Position numbers and translations under genes: made by a program | Shown: one piece after another, positions 45,788-53,899 of the stretch | Layout: every line of letters begins with the position of its first letter | Position numbering within the stretch: position 1 is the first letter of the stretch | The notes under the pieces: generated by a model | The model's input: only the letters and a program-made list of their open reading frames with translations | Told to the model about the DNA's origin: nothing | The model's database searches: none | Assembly: GCF_002736145.1 (NCBI RefSeq) | Contig: NZ_CP024160.1 | Span: 310,001 to 374,000 of the forward strand | Length of the DNA: 64,000 nt | Direction: 5' to 3' | Source of the DNA: Collinsella aerofaciens | GTDB taxonomy: Bacteria > Actinomycetota > Coriobacteriia > Coriobacteriales > Coriobacteriaceae

Positions 45788-46510
45788 ATGGGCTTCCTTG
45801 ACGAGATTAAAAATAAGATGCACCTGGGCGGCCAGCAGGGTTACGACCAGGGTTATGGCCAGGACGACGACTACGGCTACGATGACGGCTATGACGATGG
45901 TTATCAGGGCAACGGCTACAGCGGTGCTTCGGGCGAGGGCTTCTACACCCAAGACGAGCCGAGCAACGGCCTGCTTGGTCAGACGCGCCGCGGTGAAGCT
46001 GAGTCGGTTGCCGTGTATACGCGCTCCGGTCAGCTGGTCGGCGATGACTCCCGCCATGCCACGACGTATAACCCGCCTTCGCGCTCGCAGGACAGCGTTG
46101 CGAGCGGTTATCGTCCTGGTGCCTATGACACGCCGTCGAGCTACGCCGAGAATACCCGCGCCCGTGCCGCCGCTGCGCCCGCGCCTGCACCGAGCGATGC
46201 CTCGGCCTATGCGAGCAACATCATCAACGCCACGCCGCAGCTGCCGGCCTATGTCCTGCGCCCCGAGAGCTATGACGACGTGGAGACCGTAGTGCGCCGC
46301 GTTCGCACCAAGCAGCCTGTCGCACTGATTTTTGTGGGCGTACGCACCGAAGTCGCTAAGCGCGTCTTGGACTTCTCTTACGGCTTTGCCTGCGGTCTGG
46401 GTGCCACGGTCAAGGAGGTGGGCGACCGCGTGTTCATGGTGCTGCCCGCCGGCTGCGAGGTCAAAGATTCCGATCTCAAGAAGCTTCGTGCCGACGGCTA
46501 CCTTAAGTAA
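45788..46510 (+). CDS. sepF: Cell division protein SepF
   Basis: A 240-residue FtsZ partner that anchors the Z ring to the membrane. The N-terminal amphipathic helix (MGFLDEIKNKM) is followed by a Gly/Tyr/Asp repeat region (DDGYDDGYQ), a disordered linker, and the SepF core (YVLRPESYDDVETVVRRV to FMVLPAGCEV). With no ftsA here, SepF is the likely main anchor. GAGAGGA sets ATG 45788 over an upstream frame extension. Confidence 0.9.
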   Translation: MGFLDEIKNKMHLGGQQGYDQGYGQDDDYGYDDGYDDGYQGNGYSGASGEGFYTQDEPSNGLLGQTRRGEAESVAVYTRSGQLVGDDSRHATTYNPPSRSQDSVASGYRPGAYDTPSSYAENTRARAAAAPAPAPSDASAYASNIINATPQLPAYVLRPESYDDVETVVRRVRTKQPVALIFVGVRTEVAKRVLDFSYGFACGLGATVKEVGDRVFMVLPAGCEVKDSDLKKLRADGYLK

Positions 46511-46531
46511 AGACAAGACGAGGAGATTCCC

Positions 46532-46813
46532 ATCAACATCTACACTATCGTCCAGCTGGTCAACACGCTGTTCAACTTCTATTCCACGCTCATTGTCGTC
46601 TACTGCTTTATGACGTGGATTCCCATGAAGCAGGGCGGTTTGCTTCAGGATATTGCCGCGGTGCTTGATAGCGTGTGCGGTCCGTGGCTCAACCTGTTCC
46701 GTCGTTTCATCCCGCCGATGGGCGGTATCGATTTTTCGCCGGTCGTTGCGATTATTGCGTTGCAGTTGGTGCAGAGGCTGGTTCTGCAGCTTCTTATAGG
46801 TATACTCGTATAG
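46532..46813 (+). CDS. YggT/YlmG family membrane protein with apparent ATC start
   Basis: A YggT protein of about 93 residues with two hydrophobic segments (NTLFNFYSTLIVVYCFMTWIP and FSPVVAIIALQLVQRL, shown in part). The homologous part begins well before the first ATG (46610). In frame, GAGGAG (46520-46525) is followed six bases later by ATC AAC ATC TAC, so ATC 46532 looks like the start codon. The frame is the same as sepF, whose TAA lies 21 bases upstream. The family is implicated in cell division and osmotic response. Confidence 0.8.
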   Translation: MNIYTIVQLVNTLFNFYSTLIVVYCFMTWIPMKQGGLLQDIAAVLDSVCGPWLNLFRRFIPPMGGIDFSPVVAIIALQLVQRLVLQLLIGILV

Positions 46814-46874
46814 AACTGGCTTAGTAACTTACGTCGGGCGTATAGCGCCGAGGCGATGATAAAGGAGACTTGTT

Positions 46875-47549
46875 ATGGCTATTACCCCTGCAGACATCCA
46901 GGCTCAGACTTTCTCTGAGGCCAAGCGTGGCTACGATCCTGCCGAGGTCGACGTCTTCTTGGAGACGCTGTCCTCCGAGGTTGACGCTATGCTCGCTAAG
47001 ATCGTCGACCTTAAGGGTCGTCTGACTGCTACCGAGCAGCAGCTTGCCGATGCCCAGGCTCAGCTTGCCCAGGCTCAGGATGCCACCGCCCAGGCCGTTC
47101 CTGCCGCCCCCGTGGCTGCTCCCGCCCCTGACTTCTCCGCTCAGGAGCGCCAGATTTCCGCTGCCCTGATCGCTGCCCAGCAGACCGCTGAGACTATCGT
47201 CAACGATGCCAACGAGAACGCTGAGCGTATCCGCAACGAGGCTGACGCCAAGGCCCGCGAGGTTATCCGCCAGGCTCTGACCGAGAAGCAGGCCGAGCTC
47301 GAGGAAATCGATCGTCTCAAGGCTTCCCGCGAGGAGTTCAAGGCCGAGTACCTCAAGCTCATCCAGCACTTCATGGATGATGCCCAGAACTCCTTCCCGG
47401 CCGACCTCATGGCCTCCACGCCGGTCGGTTCTGCCGCTTCTCCTGCGGTGACTGTTCCCGCCGAGCCGCTGCCCGTCGCTGACCCGGTTGTCCCCGTGGC
47501 CGATCCTTTCGCCCCGATCGACAACTTTGCCGCCGACGATCTGGACTAA
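46875..47549 (+). CDS. divIVA: DivIVA domain protein
   Basis: A 224-residue polar/septal scaffold. The DivIVA N-terminal domain (FSEAKRGYDPAEVDVFLETL) is followed by a long coiled coil with AQAQLAQAQ repeats, a second coiled segment, and a Pro/Ala/Asp tail. AAAGGAG precedes the ATG. It closes the division cluster, as in other Gram-positives. Confidence 0.92.
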   Translation: MAITPADIQAQTFSEAKRGYDPAEVDVFLETLSSEVDAMLAKIVDLKGRLTATEQQLADAQAQLAQAQDATAQAVPAAPVAAPAPDFSAQERQISAALIAAQQTAETIVNDANENAERIRNEADAKAREVIRQALTEKQAELEEIDRLKASREEFKAEYLKLIQHFMDDAQNSFPADLMASTPVGSAASPAVTVPAEPLPVADPVVPVADPFAPIDNFAADDLD

Positions 47550-47576
47550 CATTCGTCCTACAATTTAGTATCTCGA

Positions 47577-47606
47577 AAGGACCCGCAGCTTGCGGGTCCT
47601 TTTTTA
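47577..47606 (+). terminator. Rho-independent terminator of divIVA
   Basis: Arms AAGGACCCGC and GCGGGTCCTT with AGCTT loop, then six T. It lies 27 bases after the stop. A weaker pairing (GTGCAGGG/CCCTGCAC) follows near 47611-47659. Confidence 0.9.
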
Positions 47607-47724
47607 TGACTGTGCAGGGTGTGCAGGGGCGCGCAACATAAAAAACCGAGCCCTGCACATAGTGGCGCAGAACTCGGCGAATGGGTGAGCGGTAAAAGGT
47701 AGGTTTTAGGGCATGTGCCAAAAA

Positions 47725-48255
47725 CTACTTGAGGAGGAAGTTGGGGAGGGGAATGGTGCGGGCCTCGCGATGCTCGGGATCGGCGATGTGGTCGGCAGGA
47801 TAGCCACAGACGAGCATGTGATAGGGATAGACGCCCTTGGGCAGGTCGAACTGCTCCTGTGCCACCTCGGGCTTAAAATGGCATACCCAGCACGTTCCCA
47901 GGCCCTGCTCGGTGGCCTCCATCATCATCTGGTCGCACACGATGGACGTATCGATTTCACTGGAATTCATCTGGTCATACGGACGCACCCAAGCATCATC
48001 GGTAACGCTGCAAATAAGGAAGACAAGCGGAGCCCCAAAGATAGACCCATCACGAGCAAACCGAGGCTGACAAGCAGCAGCCTTCTCCAGAAGCTCAGGC
48101 GTATCCAGCACCATCACACGGGTTGGATGGTTATTACAAGCTGAAGGAGCAATACGCCCAGCCTCAACAATGGCATCCACTACCGACTGCTCAACAGAAC
48201 GATCCTCAAACTCGCGACAAGAATACCGACCCCGAGCCAGATCCAAATAAGACAT
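47725..48255 (-). CDS. Nitroreductase family protein
   Basis: A 176-residue FMN-dependent oxidoreductase. RGRYSCREFEDRSV binds FMN phosphate, APSACNNHPTRVMV and GLGTCWVCHF are family blocks. It has extra Cys residues in the second half (CDQMMM, TCWVCHF). AGGAGG sets the start at 48255 rather than further upstream. Substrate unknown; gut members reduce nitro-compounds or quinones. Confidence 0.88.
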   Translation of the reverse strand: MSYLDLARGRYSCREFEDRSVEQSVVDAIVEAGRIAPSACNNHPTRVMVLDTPELLEKAAACQPRFARDGSIFGAPLVFLICSVTDDAWVRPYDQMNSSEIDTSIVCDQMMMEATEQGLGTCWVCHFKPEVAQEQFDLPKGVYPYHMLVCGYPADHIADPEHREARTIPLPNFLLK

Positions 48256-48288
48256 ACAGGTCCTCCTACAATTAAAAATCAAACAAAC

Positions 48289-48413
48289 CCAAAGTAACCC
48301 AAAGAGTACCCAAAGCAGCAATCGCCAAACGTTCATCAAGGGCCAAAGTGTCCGAACGGGTACCAAAGGTCCCTTCAGCCAAACCTCCATTGCGCTACAA
48401 CTATCAGCCAAAG
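48289..48413. repeat. Recurring CCAAAG motif upstream of the nitroreductase gene
   Basis: CCAAAG occurs at 48289, 48299, 48310, 48343, 48363 and 48408, with CCAAAC at 48325 and 48379 (CTTTGG on the coding strand). The first three are about one helical turn apart and lie just upstream of the ribosome site. It may be a set of operator sites or simple low-complexity DNA. Confidence 0.4.
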
Positions 48414-48437
48414 TTCCCAATGGTGGTACGTAAGGGA

Positions 48438-48514
48438 GCGGGCCCGACCGCTAATACCTTTTGAACGACTCTGCTTGCAGCCGGAGTGAAAAAGGTATTA
48501 GCGGTCGGGCCCGC
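48438..48514. repeat. Long perfect hairpin between two minus-strand genes
   Basis: Arms of 25 bp (48438-48462 with 48490-48514) with core GGGCCCGACCGCTAATACC pair perfectly around a 27-base loop. It sits 24 bases beyond the DUF47 stop. It resembles the outer stems of the nested hairpins, but the conserved joint is absent. Confidence 0.75.
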
Positions 48515-48538
48515 GACCGGTGGGATACGTGCCCCCAA

Positions 48539-49162
48539 TTAACTGTTCTTCATGACAATCGAATCCACAACATCGGCCACATTCTCACAGCAGTCAGCGC
48601 AGTACTCCAGGAAGGCGTAGACGTCACGCCAGGCGATGACCTCGAGCGGATCTTTGCCGTTGACATGCAGGTTGCGCATAGCGTTGATGTAGAGGTCGTC
48701 GGCCTCGGACTCGATCGTGTTGATCTGGATGACGAGCTCGCGCAGCGTCTTGGACTTGCGGTAGTTAGGCAGCTCGACCATCAGGTCCTTCATGGCGCGG
48801 CAGGCGTCGGTCACCTTGTGGGCGATGACGATGGCGTCGGGATGGATACTCTGGATGTTGGTGAAGTAGACGCGCTGCACGACGCCCTCGATGCGGTCGA
48901 GCACGGTGTCGAGCGAGCAGCTCATCAGGTCCAGGTCCTCGCGCTCAAGCGGGGTGATAAAGGCCGTGAGCAGGGCGTCCTCAAGCTCATGGTGCTTCTT
49001 GTCGGCCGCATGCTCGATCGCGTGCATCTTGTCGAGCATATCGTGAATCTTTGCAGGATCGAAGTTCTCGAAAATCTTGGTGAGCAGCTCGGCGGCCTGG
49101 ACGGCAAGGTCGGCGCAGGCGACGTAGTTGTCAAAGTAGAACGAATCGGGTTTCTTTGCCAT
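48539..49162 (-). CDS. DUF47 (PhoU-like) accessory protein of PiT
   Basis: A 207-residue all-helical protein of the DUF47/TIGR00153 family, which resembles PhoU and is thought to regulate PiT transport. YFDNYVACADLAVQAAELL and IEHAADKKHHELEDALLTAF are family blocks. AAAGGA precedes ATG 49162. It is encoded 67 bases downstream of the PiT gene, the standard pairing. Confidence 0.9.
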   Translation of the reverse strand: MAKKPDSFYFDNYVACADLAVQAAELLTKIFENFDPAKIHDMLDKMHAIEHAADKKHHELEDALLTAFITPLEREDLDLMSCSLDTVLDRIEGVVQRVYFTNIQSIHPDAIVIAHKVTDACRAMKDLMVELPNYRKSKTLRELVIQINTIESEADDLYINAMRNLHVNGKDPLEVIAWRDVYAFLEYCADCCENVADVVDSIVMKNS

Positions 49163-49229
49163 GAGTGGGTCCTTTCGAGGCGAAGACGGGTGGGCGAAGT
49201 ATTACGGTCCGGATGGACGCTCGGTTTGA

Positions 49230-50279
49230 CTAGATGAACATCATGAACAGCTTGGCCATGACAAAGCTGATGAATCCACAGGCGGGGAAGGTGAAGAACC
49301 AGGTGAACATCATGTCCTTGACGACGCCGAAGTTGATGGCCGAAAGGCGCTTGACGGCACCGACGCCCATGATGGCGCAGGTCTTGATATGGGTGGAGGA
49401 CACGGGGATGCCGGTAAGGGTGGCAAGCAGCAGGTTTGCGGCGCCCGCGAGGTCGGCGGAGAAGCCCTGGTACTTTTCGAGCTTGACCATGCTCTGGCCA
49501 ACGGACTTGATGATGCGCTCGCCGCCCACGCTGGTGCCGATGCCCATGGTGGCCGAGCACAGCAGCATAATCCAGATGGGGATGCCGGCATCGCCGACGC
49601 TCGTCTGGCCGCTGGCAAAGGCCACGCCTAAAAAGAGCACGCCGATGAACTTCTGTCCATCCTGCGCGCCGTGCATAAAGCTCATGGCCGCAGCGCTCGC
49701 GATCTGAGCGTATTTAAAGAAGACATTGGCACGTCGCCTGTTGGCGGCGGCGAAAAGAATCGAGACGAGCTTGCACAGGACCCAGCCCATGACAAAGCCC
49801 AGGCCGATGGAGAGCGCCAGGCCGTAGATGACCTTCATCCACTCGTGGACGTTGACGCTGCTCGCACCGCCGAGGGCGATGGCGGCACCGGTCAGGCCGG
49901 CGATAAGGCTGTGGCTTTGCGAGGTGGGGATGCCAAAACGCGACGCTGTGGCGCCGTAGACGACGATGGAGAAGAGTGCCGCGCACAGGCAGGCGAGCGC
50001 CATGGTACTGTTTCCGCCAAAGTCGACAATATGGGAGATGGTGTTGGCGACGCTCGCGTTAAAGTGCGTCATGATGAGCACGCCGAGGAAGTTGAATGCG
50101 GCACTCATGAGAATGGCGGCGCGGGCGGGCATGCAACGCGTAGTGACGCAGGTCGCGATGGCGTTGGGTGCGTCGGTCCATCCATTGACGAAGATGGCGC
50201 CGAGCGCGAGGATCACGGTGACGGCAAGGACTGGGTTCGACACAAGTTGGCCGAGGAAGGTTGAGAACGTTACGTCCAT
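49230..50279 (-). CDS. pit: Inorganic phosphate transporter, PiT family
   Basis: A 349-residue polytopic membrane protein. GWTDAPNAIATCV, FGIPTSQSHSLIAGLTGA and FMHGAQDGQKF are the PiT duplicated signatures. PiT imports metal-phosphate with protons at low affinity, complementing the high-affinity Pst system at 40.4-44.9 kb. The ribosome site next to ATG 50279 is poor (GAAAG), while a perfect one lies about 55 bases upstream in front of a three-codon frame. Confidence 0.93.
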   Translation of the reverse strand: MDVTFSTFLGQLVSNPVLAVTVILALGAIFVNGWTDAPNAIATCVTTRCMPARAAILMSAAFNFLGVLIMTHFNASVANTISHIVDFGGNSTMALACLCAALFSIVVYGATASRFGIPTSQSHSLIAGLTGAAIALGGASSVNVHEWMKVIYGLALSIGLGFVMGWVLCKLVSILFAAANRRRANVFFKYAQIASAAAMSFMHGAQDGQKFIGVLFLGVAFASGQTSVGDAGIPIWIMLLCSATMGIGTSVGGERIIKSVGQSMVKLEKYQGFSADLAGAANLLLATLTGIPVSSTHIKTCAIMGVGAVKRLSAINFGVVKDMMFTWFFTFPACGFISFVMAKLFMMFI

Positions 50280-50309
50280 ATATGGGCTTTCTCGAAGTTT
50301 GCAGGCACG

Positions 50310-50341
50310 TTACAGAAACATGATAAATCGTATCACCTCCT
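50310..50341 (-). promoter_or_regulatory. Mini-ORF with perfect ribosome site in the pit leader
   Basis: On the minus strand AGGAGGTGAT (50332-50341), fully complementary to the 16S rRNA 3' end, is followed ten bases later by ATG TTT CTG TAA (50310-50321). The pit start comes 31 bases after that stop. It may be a regulatory uORF or a ribosome standby site. Confidence 0.4.
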
Positions 50342-50529
50342 GCGGGTTTCTTTACCGAGTTCTGATGGGAGCAGTGAATTTTTTGGCACTAAAATTGAAT
50401 ATTATCCCTGTTGACCGCGGGTGTTCTTTTTGCTAACACGCCATGCGGACACATGCGATCGCTCCGACACCCCAAAACCACAGCCTGTTCGCTTTACAAC
50501 ATGCAAACATGCGTTCGATAATAGGAGGC

Positions 50530-50868
50530 ATGGAATATCGACAGACAGACGGCAAAACTCGGCGCGTGCACAAGCAGTATGTGGACGTCGTGGCTCGCAT
50601 CCTCGCGGGCGGACAGGTTGTGCCGGTCACCGTCTGCTGGGTCGACGGCCGTTGTTTTACGATCGACGAGATTGTCTCGACCACTGGGTTTGGCCTGACG
50701 GTTCACGGCATCCGTACGGCAACCTATAAGGTACGTTTTGGCGGACATGCGACCGAGTTGTATCTGGAGGACCAAACGCGTGAGCGGGCGGATGGCTCGC
50801 AGACGCATGTGATGCGTTGGTGGGTATGGGCGTTTGACCGCACGCTTGAGGGCGAGCGCCGCAGGTAA
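50530..50868 (+). CDS. Small hypothetical protein
   Basis: A 112-residue cytoplasmic protein that I do not recognise. It begins MEYRQTDGKTRRVHKQYVDV and contains VTVCWVDGRCFTIDEIV, a short strand pattern like that of small beta-barrel domains, then a basic C-terminus. AGGAGG ends one base before the ATG, unusually close. An alternative ATG at 50509 would precede that site. It is followed 79 bases later by the Bax-inhibitor gene. Confidence 0.6.
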   Translation: MEYRQTDGKTRRVHKQYVDVVARILAGGQVVPVTVCWVDGRCFTIDEIVSTTGFGLTVHGIRTATYKVRFGGHATELYLEDQTRERADGSQTHVMRWWVWAFDRTLEGERRR

Positions 50869-50947
50869 GAGCGCGCGGCATTCGGGTACAATGGCAGGGA
50901 TCTTGTCACCTACGGCGCTGTCGTGGCGCTTTTTGAAAGGACGAAGT

Positions 50948-51643
50948 ATGAACGATATTCAGGGCTATCAGAACGGCCCCGTCGAGACCGGCGCAAGCCG
51001 CGCCAAGGAGATGTCGCCGCGCGCGTACAATCTCGCCATGTCCGCCCTCATCTTCTTGGGCTTTTGCGCCATGGGCGCTGGCGCCTACTTTACGAGCACC
51101 ATGTCGTTTGCGCGCATGATGATGAGCGGCGCCGCCCTACCGCTGGTCTTTGGCTCGTTTATTTTAACCATCGTCGGCATGGTCATGATGTCGGCTGCTG
51201 CGGGCAAGCAGTCCGTGGGCCTGTCCCTTGTGGGCTACGTAATCTTTGCGAGCACCTTTGGCCTGACCGCGTCGTTTGGCCTTGCCAACTACGACCTGCC
51301 CACCATCAACACTGCCTTTATCGCCACGGCCGCTATCACCTTTGTCTTTGGCGCCTTGGGCGTGACGTTCCCCAAGTTTTTCCAGCGCGTATATGGCATC
51401 GGCTTTGGTATTCTGCTTGCCACCATTTTGGTTGAGATCGTGCTGATGTTTATGGGCGTTTCGCAGACCATCACCGACCTGATCGTGATTGTGGTGTTTG
51501 CCGGCTTTATTGGCTACGACACCTATGTTGCCACGACAGTGCCGCCTACGCTGCCCAATGCGGTGCTCATGGCGTCCAATCTGTTCGTGGACATTATCAA
51601 CGTGTTCCTGCGCATCCTGAACATCCTCGGTCGTCGCGACTAG
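50948..51643 (+). CDS. Bax inhibitor-1/YccA family membrane protein
   Basis: A 231-residue protein with seven hydrophobic segments after a polar N-terminus. The family signature near the end, GFIGYDTYVATTVP, and the C-terminal NLFVDIINVFLRILNILGRRD region are clear. Bacterial members are implicated in membrane protease control or calcium leak. GAAAGGA precedes ATG 50948, which is preferred over a longer upstream frame. Confidence 0.9.
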   Translation: MNDIQGYQNGPVETGASRAKEMSPRAYNLAMSALIFLGFCAMGAGAYFTSTMSFARMMMSGAALPLVFGSFILTIVGMVMMSAAAGKQSVGLSLVGYVIFASTFGLTASFGLANYDLPTINTAFIATAAITFVFGALGVTFPKFFQRVYGIGFGILLATILVEIVLMFMGVSQTITDLIVIVVFAGFIGYDTYVATTVPPTLPNAVLMASNLFVDIINVFLRILNILGRRD

Positions 51644-51690
51644 CGCGGGGGATTGCAGCGTTTCTTGCCGGACGCGGTAAAACGATGTGA

Positions 51691-51719
51691 AAGGCGGTCC
51701 TGCGGGGCCGTCTTTTTTG
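51691..51719 (+). terminator. Rho-independent terminator
   Basis: AAGGCGGTCC and GGGGCCGTCTT arms around TGCG, with six T. It follows the Bax-inhibitor gene. Confidence 0.85.
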
Positions 51720-51782
51720 TAGCGGCGGGGTATCATGGATGGGAAAAGCCGATAGCGGCAGCGACAGGAAAGGTGACCACTT

Positions 51783-52913
51783 ATGGCAGACGTCGACAAC
51801 AGGAACCGTAACCGCAGGTCCAACCGAGCGGGTCAGCCCAATCCCAAGCGCGAGGCCCGTGCCAAGGCCGCCGAGCGCCATGTGGCGACTGTGTCCGAAG
51901 CGTTCGCCAAGGATATCGAGCGTTCGCTTGCCGGTGTTCGCGAGTTTGACGGCATGCCCGCCGGCTTTGTCGCGGCGATGAAGGCCAAGGTTCAGAAGGC
52001 AGCAGCTGCTGAGGAGCAAGCTGCCGAGGACGTCGAGGCCGCTGTCGATGTCGAGGTGGCGCCCGAGCCCGTCGAGGAGGCCACCGAAGCCGAGTCTGCG
52101 CCCGCCGAGGAGCCTGCGGAGACCGAGCCCGCGCCTGCTGAGGAGCCCGCTCCGGTTCTGCCCGAGGTCACCGTGCTCGATGCCTCCGCCACGCAGGCCA
52201 TCTTGGACAACGGCCGCGGCTATGCGCAGTTCTGCGACATGGCTGTGCTCGCCTTTGCCTCGTTCACCAATCCGGGCGGTGGCTACATCCAGGGCTATCT
52301 GGGCCAGGAGGCCACGCTGTGCGCCGATTCGTATCTGTACAACGTCCTCGATAAGCAGCGTAAATGGTACGGTGAGAACCGTCGCCGCAACATCAACTGT
52401 GAGCTGTACCGCAACCGTGCGCTGGTGGTGCCCGCGGTGCGCTTCGACCGCAAGCATGTGCACGCCTATGCCGACGTGATCGTCGCCGCTGCACCCAACG
52501 CCAAGCGTGCTCGCCAGGAGTACCGCGTGAGCGACGATGCCTTGCTTGACGCCCTGCGCGACCGCATCCGCTTTGTGCTTGCTATCTGCGATGAGCTTGG
52601 CCGCGAGAAGCTCGTACTGGGTGCTTGGGGCTGCGAGAACAACGGCTTTGACGCAGAGGCCGTGTCCGAGCTCTTCCGCAAGGAGCTCGCATCGGGCGAC
52701 TTCAAGGTCAAGCAGGTCTTCTTTGCCGTGCCCTCTACGCGCTGGGACGAGGACTTCGCCAAGTTCGAGCACGTGTTGGCAAACTTCCCCGAGCGCAACG
52801 AGGAGTCCTATGCTCAGGTTGCCGCCCGTGCCGCAGCCGCCCGTGCCGCCGAGCAGGCTCAGGCCGCTGCCGAGGATGACGAGGATGACGACGACTGGCG
52901 CAAGTACCTGTAA
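51783..52913 (+). CDS. PARG-like (TIGR02452/DUF2263) protein with altered catalytic motif
   Basis: A 376-residue protein. The N-terminal half is basic then Ala/Glu/Pro-rich and probably disordered (EEPAETEPAPAEEPAP). The C-terminal half is a microbial poly(ADP-ribose) glycohydrolase-type macrodomain with TNPGGGYIQG and QEATLCADSYLY. In active enzymes the signature is GGG-x7-QEE; here it is G165-G167, x7, Q175-E176-A177, so the second Glu, the catalytic one, is Ala. It may bind ADP-ribose without cutting, or act otherwise. An acidic tail ends the protein. The ribosome site is AAAGG. Confidence 0.8.
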   Translation: MADVDNRNRNRRSNRAGQPNPKREARAKAAERHVATVSEAFAKDIERSLAGVREFDGMPAGFVAAMKAKVQKAAAAEEQAAEDVEAAVDVEVAPEPVEEATEAESAPAEEPAETEPAPAEEPAPVLPEVTVLDASATQAILDNGRGYAQFCDMAVLAFASFTNPGGGYIQGYLGQEATLCADSYLYNVLDKQRKWYGENRRRNINCELYRNRALVVPAVRFDRKHVHAYADVIVAAAPNAKRARQEYRVSDDALLDALRDRIRFVLAICDELGREKLVLGAWGCENNGFDAEAVSELFRKELASGDFKVKQVFFAVPSTRWDEDFAKFEHVLANFPERNEESYAQVAARAAAARAAEQAQAAAEDDEDDDDWRKYL

Positions 52914-52937
52914 ATGGTGCGCGTGATGCGATATACC

Positions 52938-52970
52938 GAGCCGACGGGGGCTGCTCCCGTCGGCTTTTTA
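52938..52970 (+). terminator. Rho-independent terminator
   Basis: Arms GAGCCGACGGG and CCCGTCGGCTT with a T-run (TTTTTATT), between the PARG-like gene and the hydrolase gene. Confidence 0.88.
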
Positions 52971-52988
52971 TTGAGTGGGGAGCTTACG

Positions 52989-53648
52989 ATGAAAAACGTT
53001 CTGTGCTTTGGTGACAGCAACACCTATGGCTATGATCCGGCTGGTATGCGCGATGGCACTGCGGTGCGCTATGCGCAGGATGTGCGTTGGTGCGGCGTGG
53101 CGCAGCGTGATCTGGGCGATGGCTGGCATGTAATTGAAGAAGGCCTCAACGGCCGCACGACGGTACGCGACGACATGTGCCATCTGGACACCAATCTTAA
53201 CGGCATCCGCGCGCTGCCGATGCTGCTCGAGGCTCATAAGCCGCTGGATGCGATCGTTATTATGCTGGGAACTAACGATTGCAAGACGGTCTTTAACGTG
53301 ACAGCTTCCGATATCGCCCGTGGCGCCATGGCGCTGATTCGCGCCGTCCGCGCGTTTCCGTGGACCGACGCTGCGCCTTGCCCGCGCATCCTGCTGATGG
53401 CTCCTATCAAGATCAAGCCGCAGATCGCCGATGTGTATATGACCGACTTTGACGAGCATTCCGTCGAGGCCTCGGAGCATTTTGCTGAATACTATGCGCA
53501 CGTAGCTGAGCAGTTTAGCTGCGACTTTTTGAATGCAGCGGAGTTTGCCGAGCCGGGCGATATCGACTATCTGCATATGATGCCCGAAAGCCACGAGAGC
53601 CTGGGTCACGCCGTGGCAGCCAAGCTCAAAGAGATGCTCGGTGAGTAG
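52989..53648 (+). CDS. SGNH/GDSL-type hydrolase
   Basis: A 219-residue esterase-like protein. Block I FGDSNTYGYDP has the nucleophile Ser, IVIMLGTNDCK is block III, and MPESHESLGHAVA near the C-terminus supplies the His. It has no signal peptide, so it is cytoplasmic and resembles bacterial arylesterase/acyl-hydrolase proteins. GGGGAG six bases before ATG 52989 decides the start. Confidence 0.88.
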   Translation: MKNVLCFGDSNTYGYDPAGMRDGTAVRYAQDVRWCGVAQRDLGDGWHVIEEGLNGRTTVRDDMCHLDTNLNGIRALPMLLEAHKPLDAIVIMLGTNDCKTVFNVTASDIARGAMALIRAVRAFPWTDAAPCPRILLMAPIKIKPQIADVYMTDFDEHSVEASEHFAEYYAHVAEQFSCDFLNAAEFAEPGDIDYLHMMPESHESLGHAVAAKLKEMLGE

Positions 53649-53657
53649 CACGGCCCC

Positions 53658-53691
53658 AAGCCACCACAAAGGTACCCTTGTGGTGGCTTGT
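53658..53691 (+). terminator. Terminator hairpin after the hydrolase gene
   Basis: Arms AAGCCACCACAA and TTGTGGTGGCTT, one bulge, followed by GTTTCGTT. A similar hairpin (ACCGCAAAGG/CCTTTGCGGT, 53854-53883) precedes thiD on the other side. Confidence 0.7.
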
Positions 53692-53702
53692 TTCGTTGAT
53701 TT

Positions 53703-53841
53703 GTCTCGATCTGTAACATCTAGGGTCGATTTAGCCGAGTTACTGTTACAGATCAAGACTATCTTCTCGGTGGAATTTGAATGTCTCGATCTATAGCAGG
53801 TGGGCTGAAAAATGGGCTCTAACTGTTACAGATCGAGATGT
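53703..53841. repeat. Two inverted-repeat units built from TCTCGATCTGTAACA
   Basis: Unit one pairs 53703-53718 with 53744-53759 (one mismatch). Unit two pairs 53781-53799 with 53823-53841 (more diverged). Both units use the same arm sequence around different loops. They fill the gap between the hydrolase and thiD genes. Confidence 0.65.
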
Positions 53842-53899
53842 TTGTGGGAGCCACCGCAAAGGTGCCTGTCCCCTTTGCGGTGGTTTTGGGCTGCGAATC

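Noticed and set aside
53703-53841. A possible CRISPR array in the repeated TCTCGATCTGTAACA region
   Set aside because: The repeats are inverted pairs with differing loops, not direct repeats with even spacers, and no cas genes are near. No CRISPR array was seen anywhere in the window.
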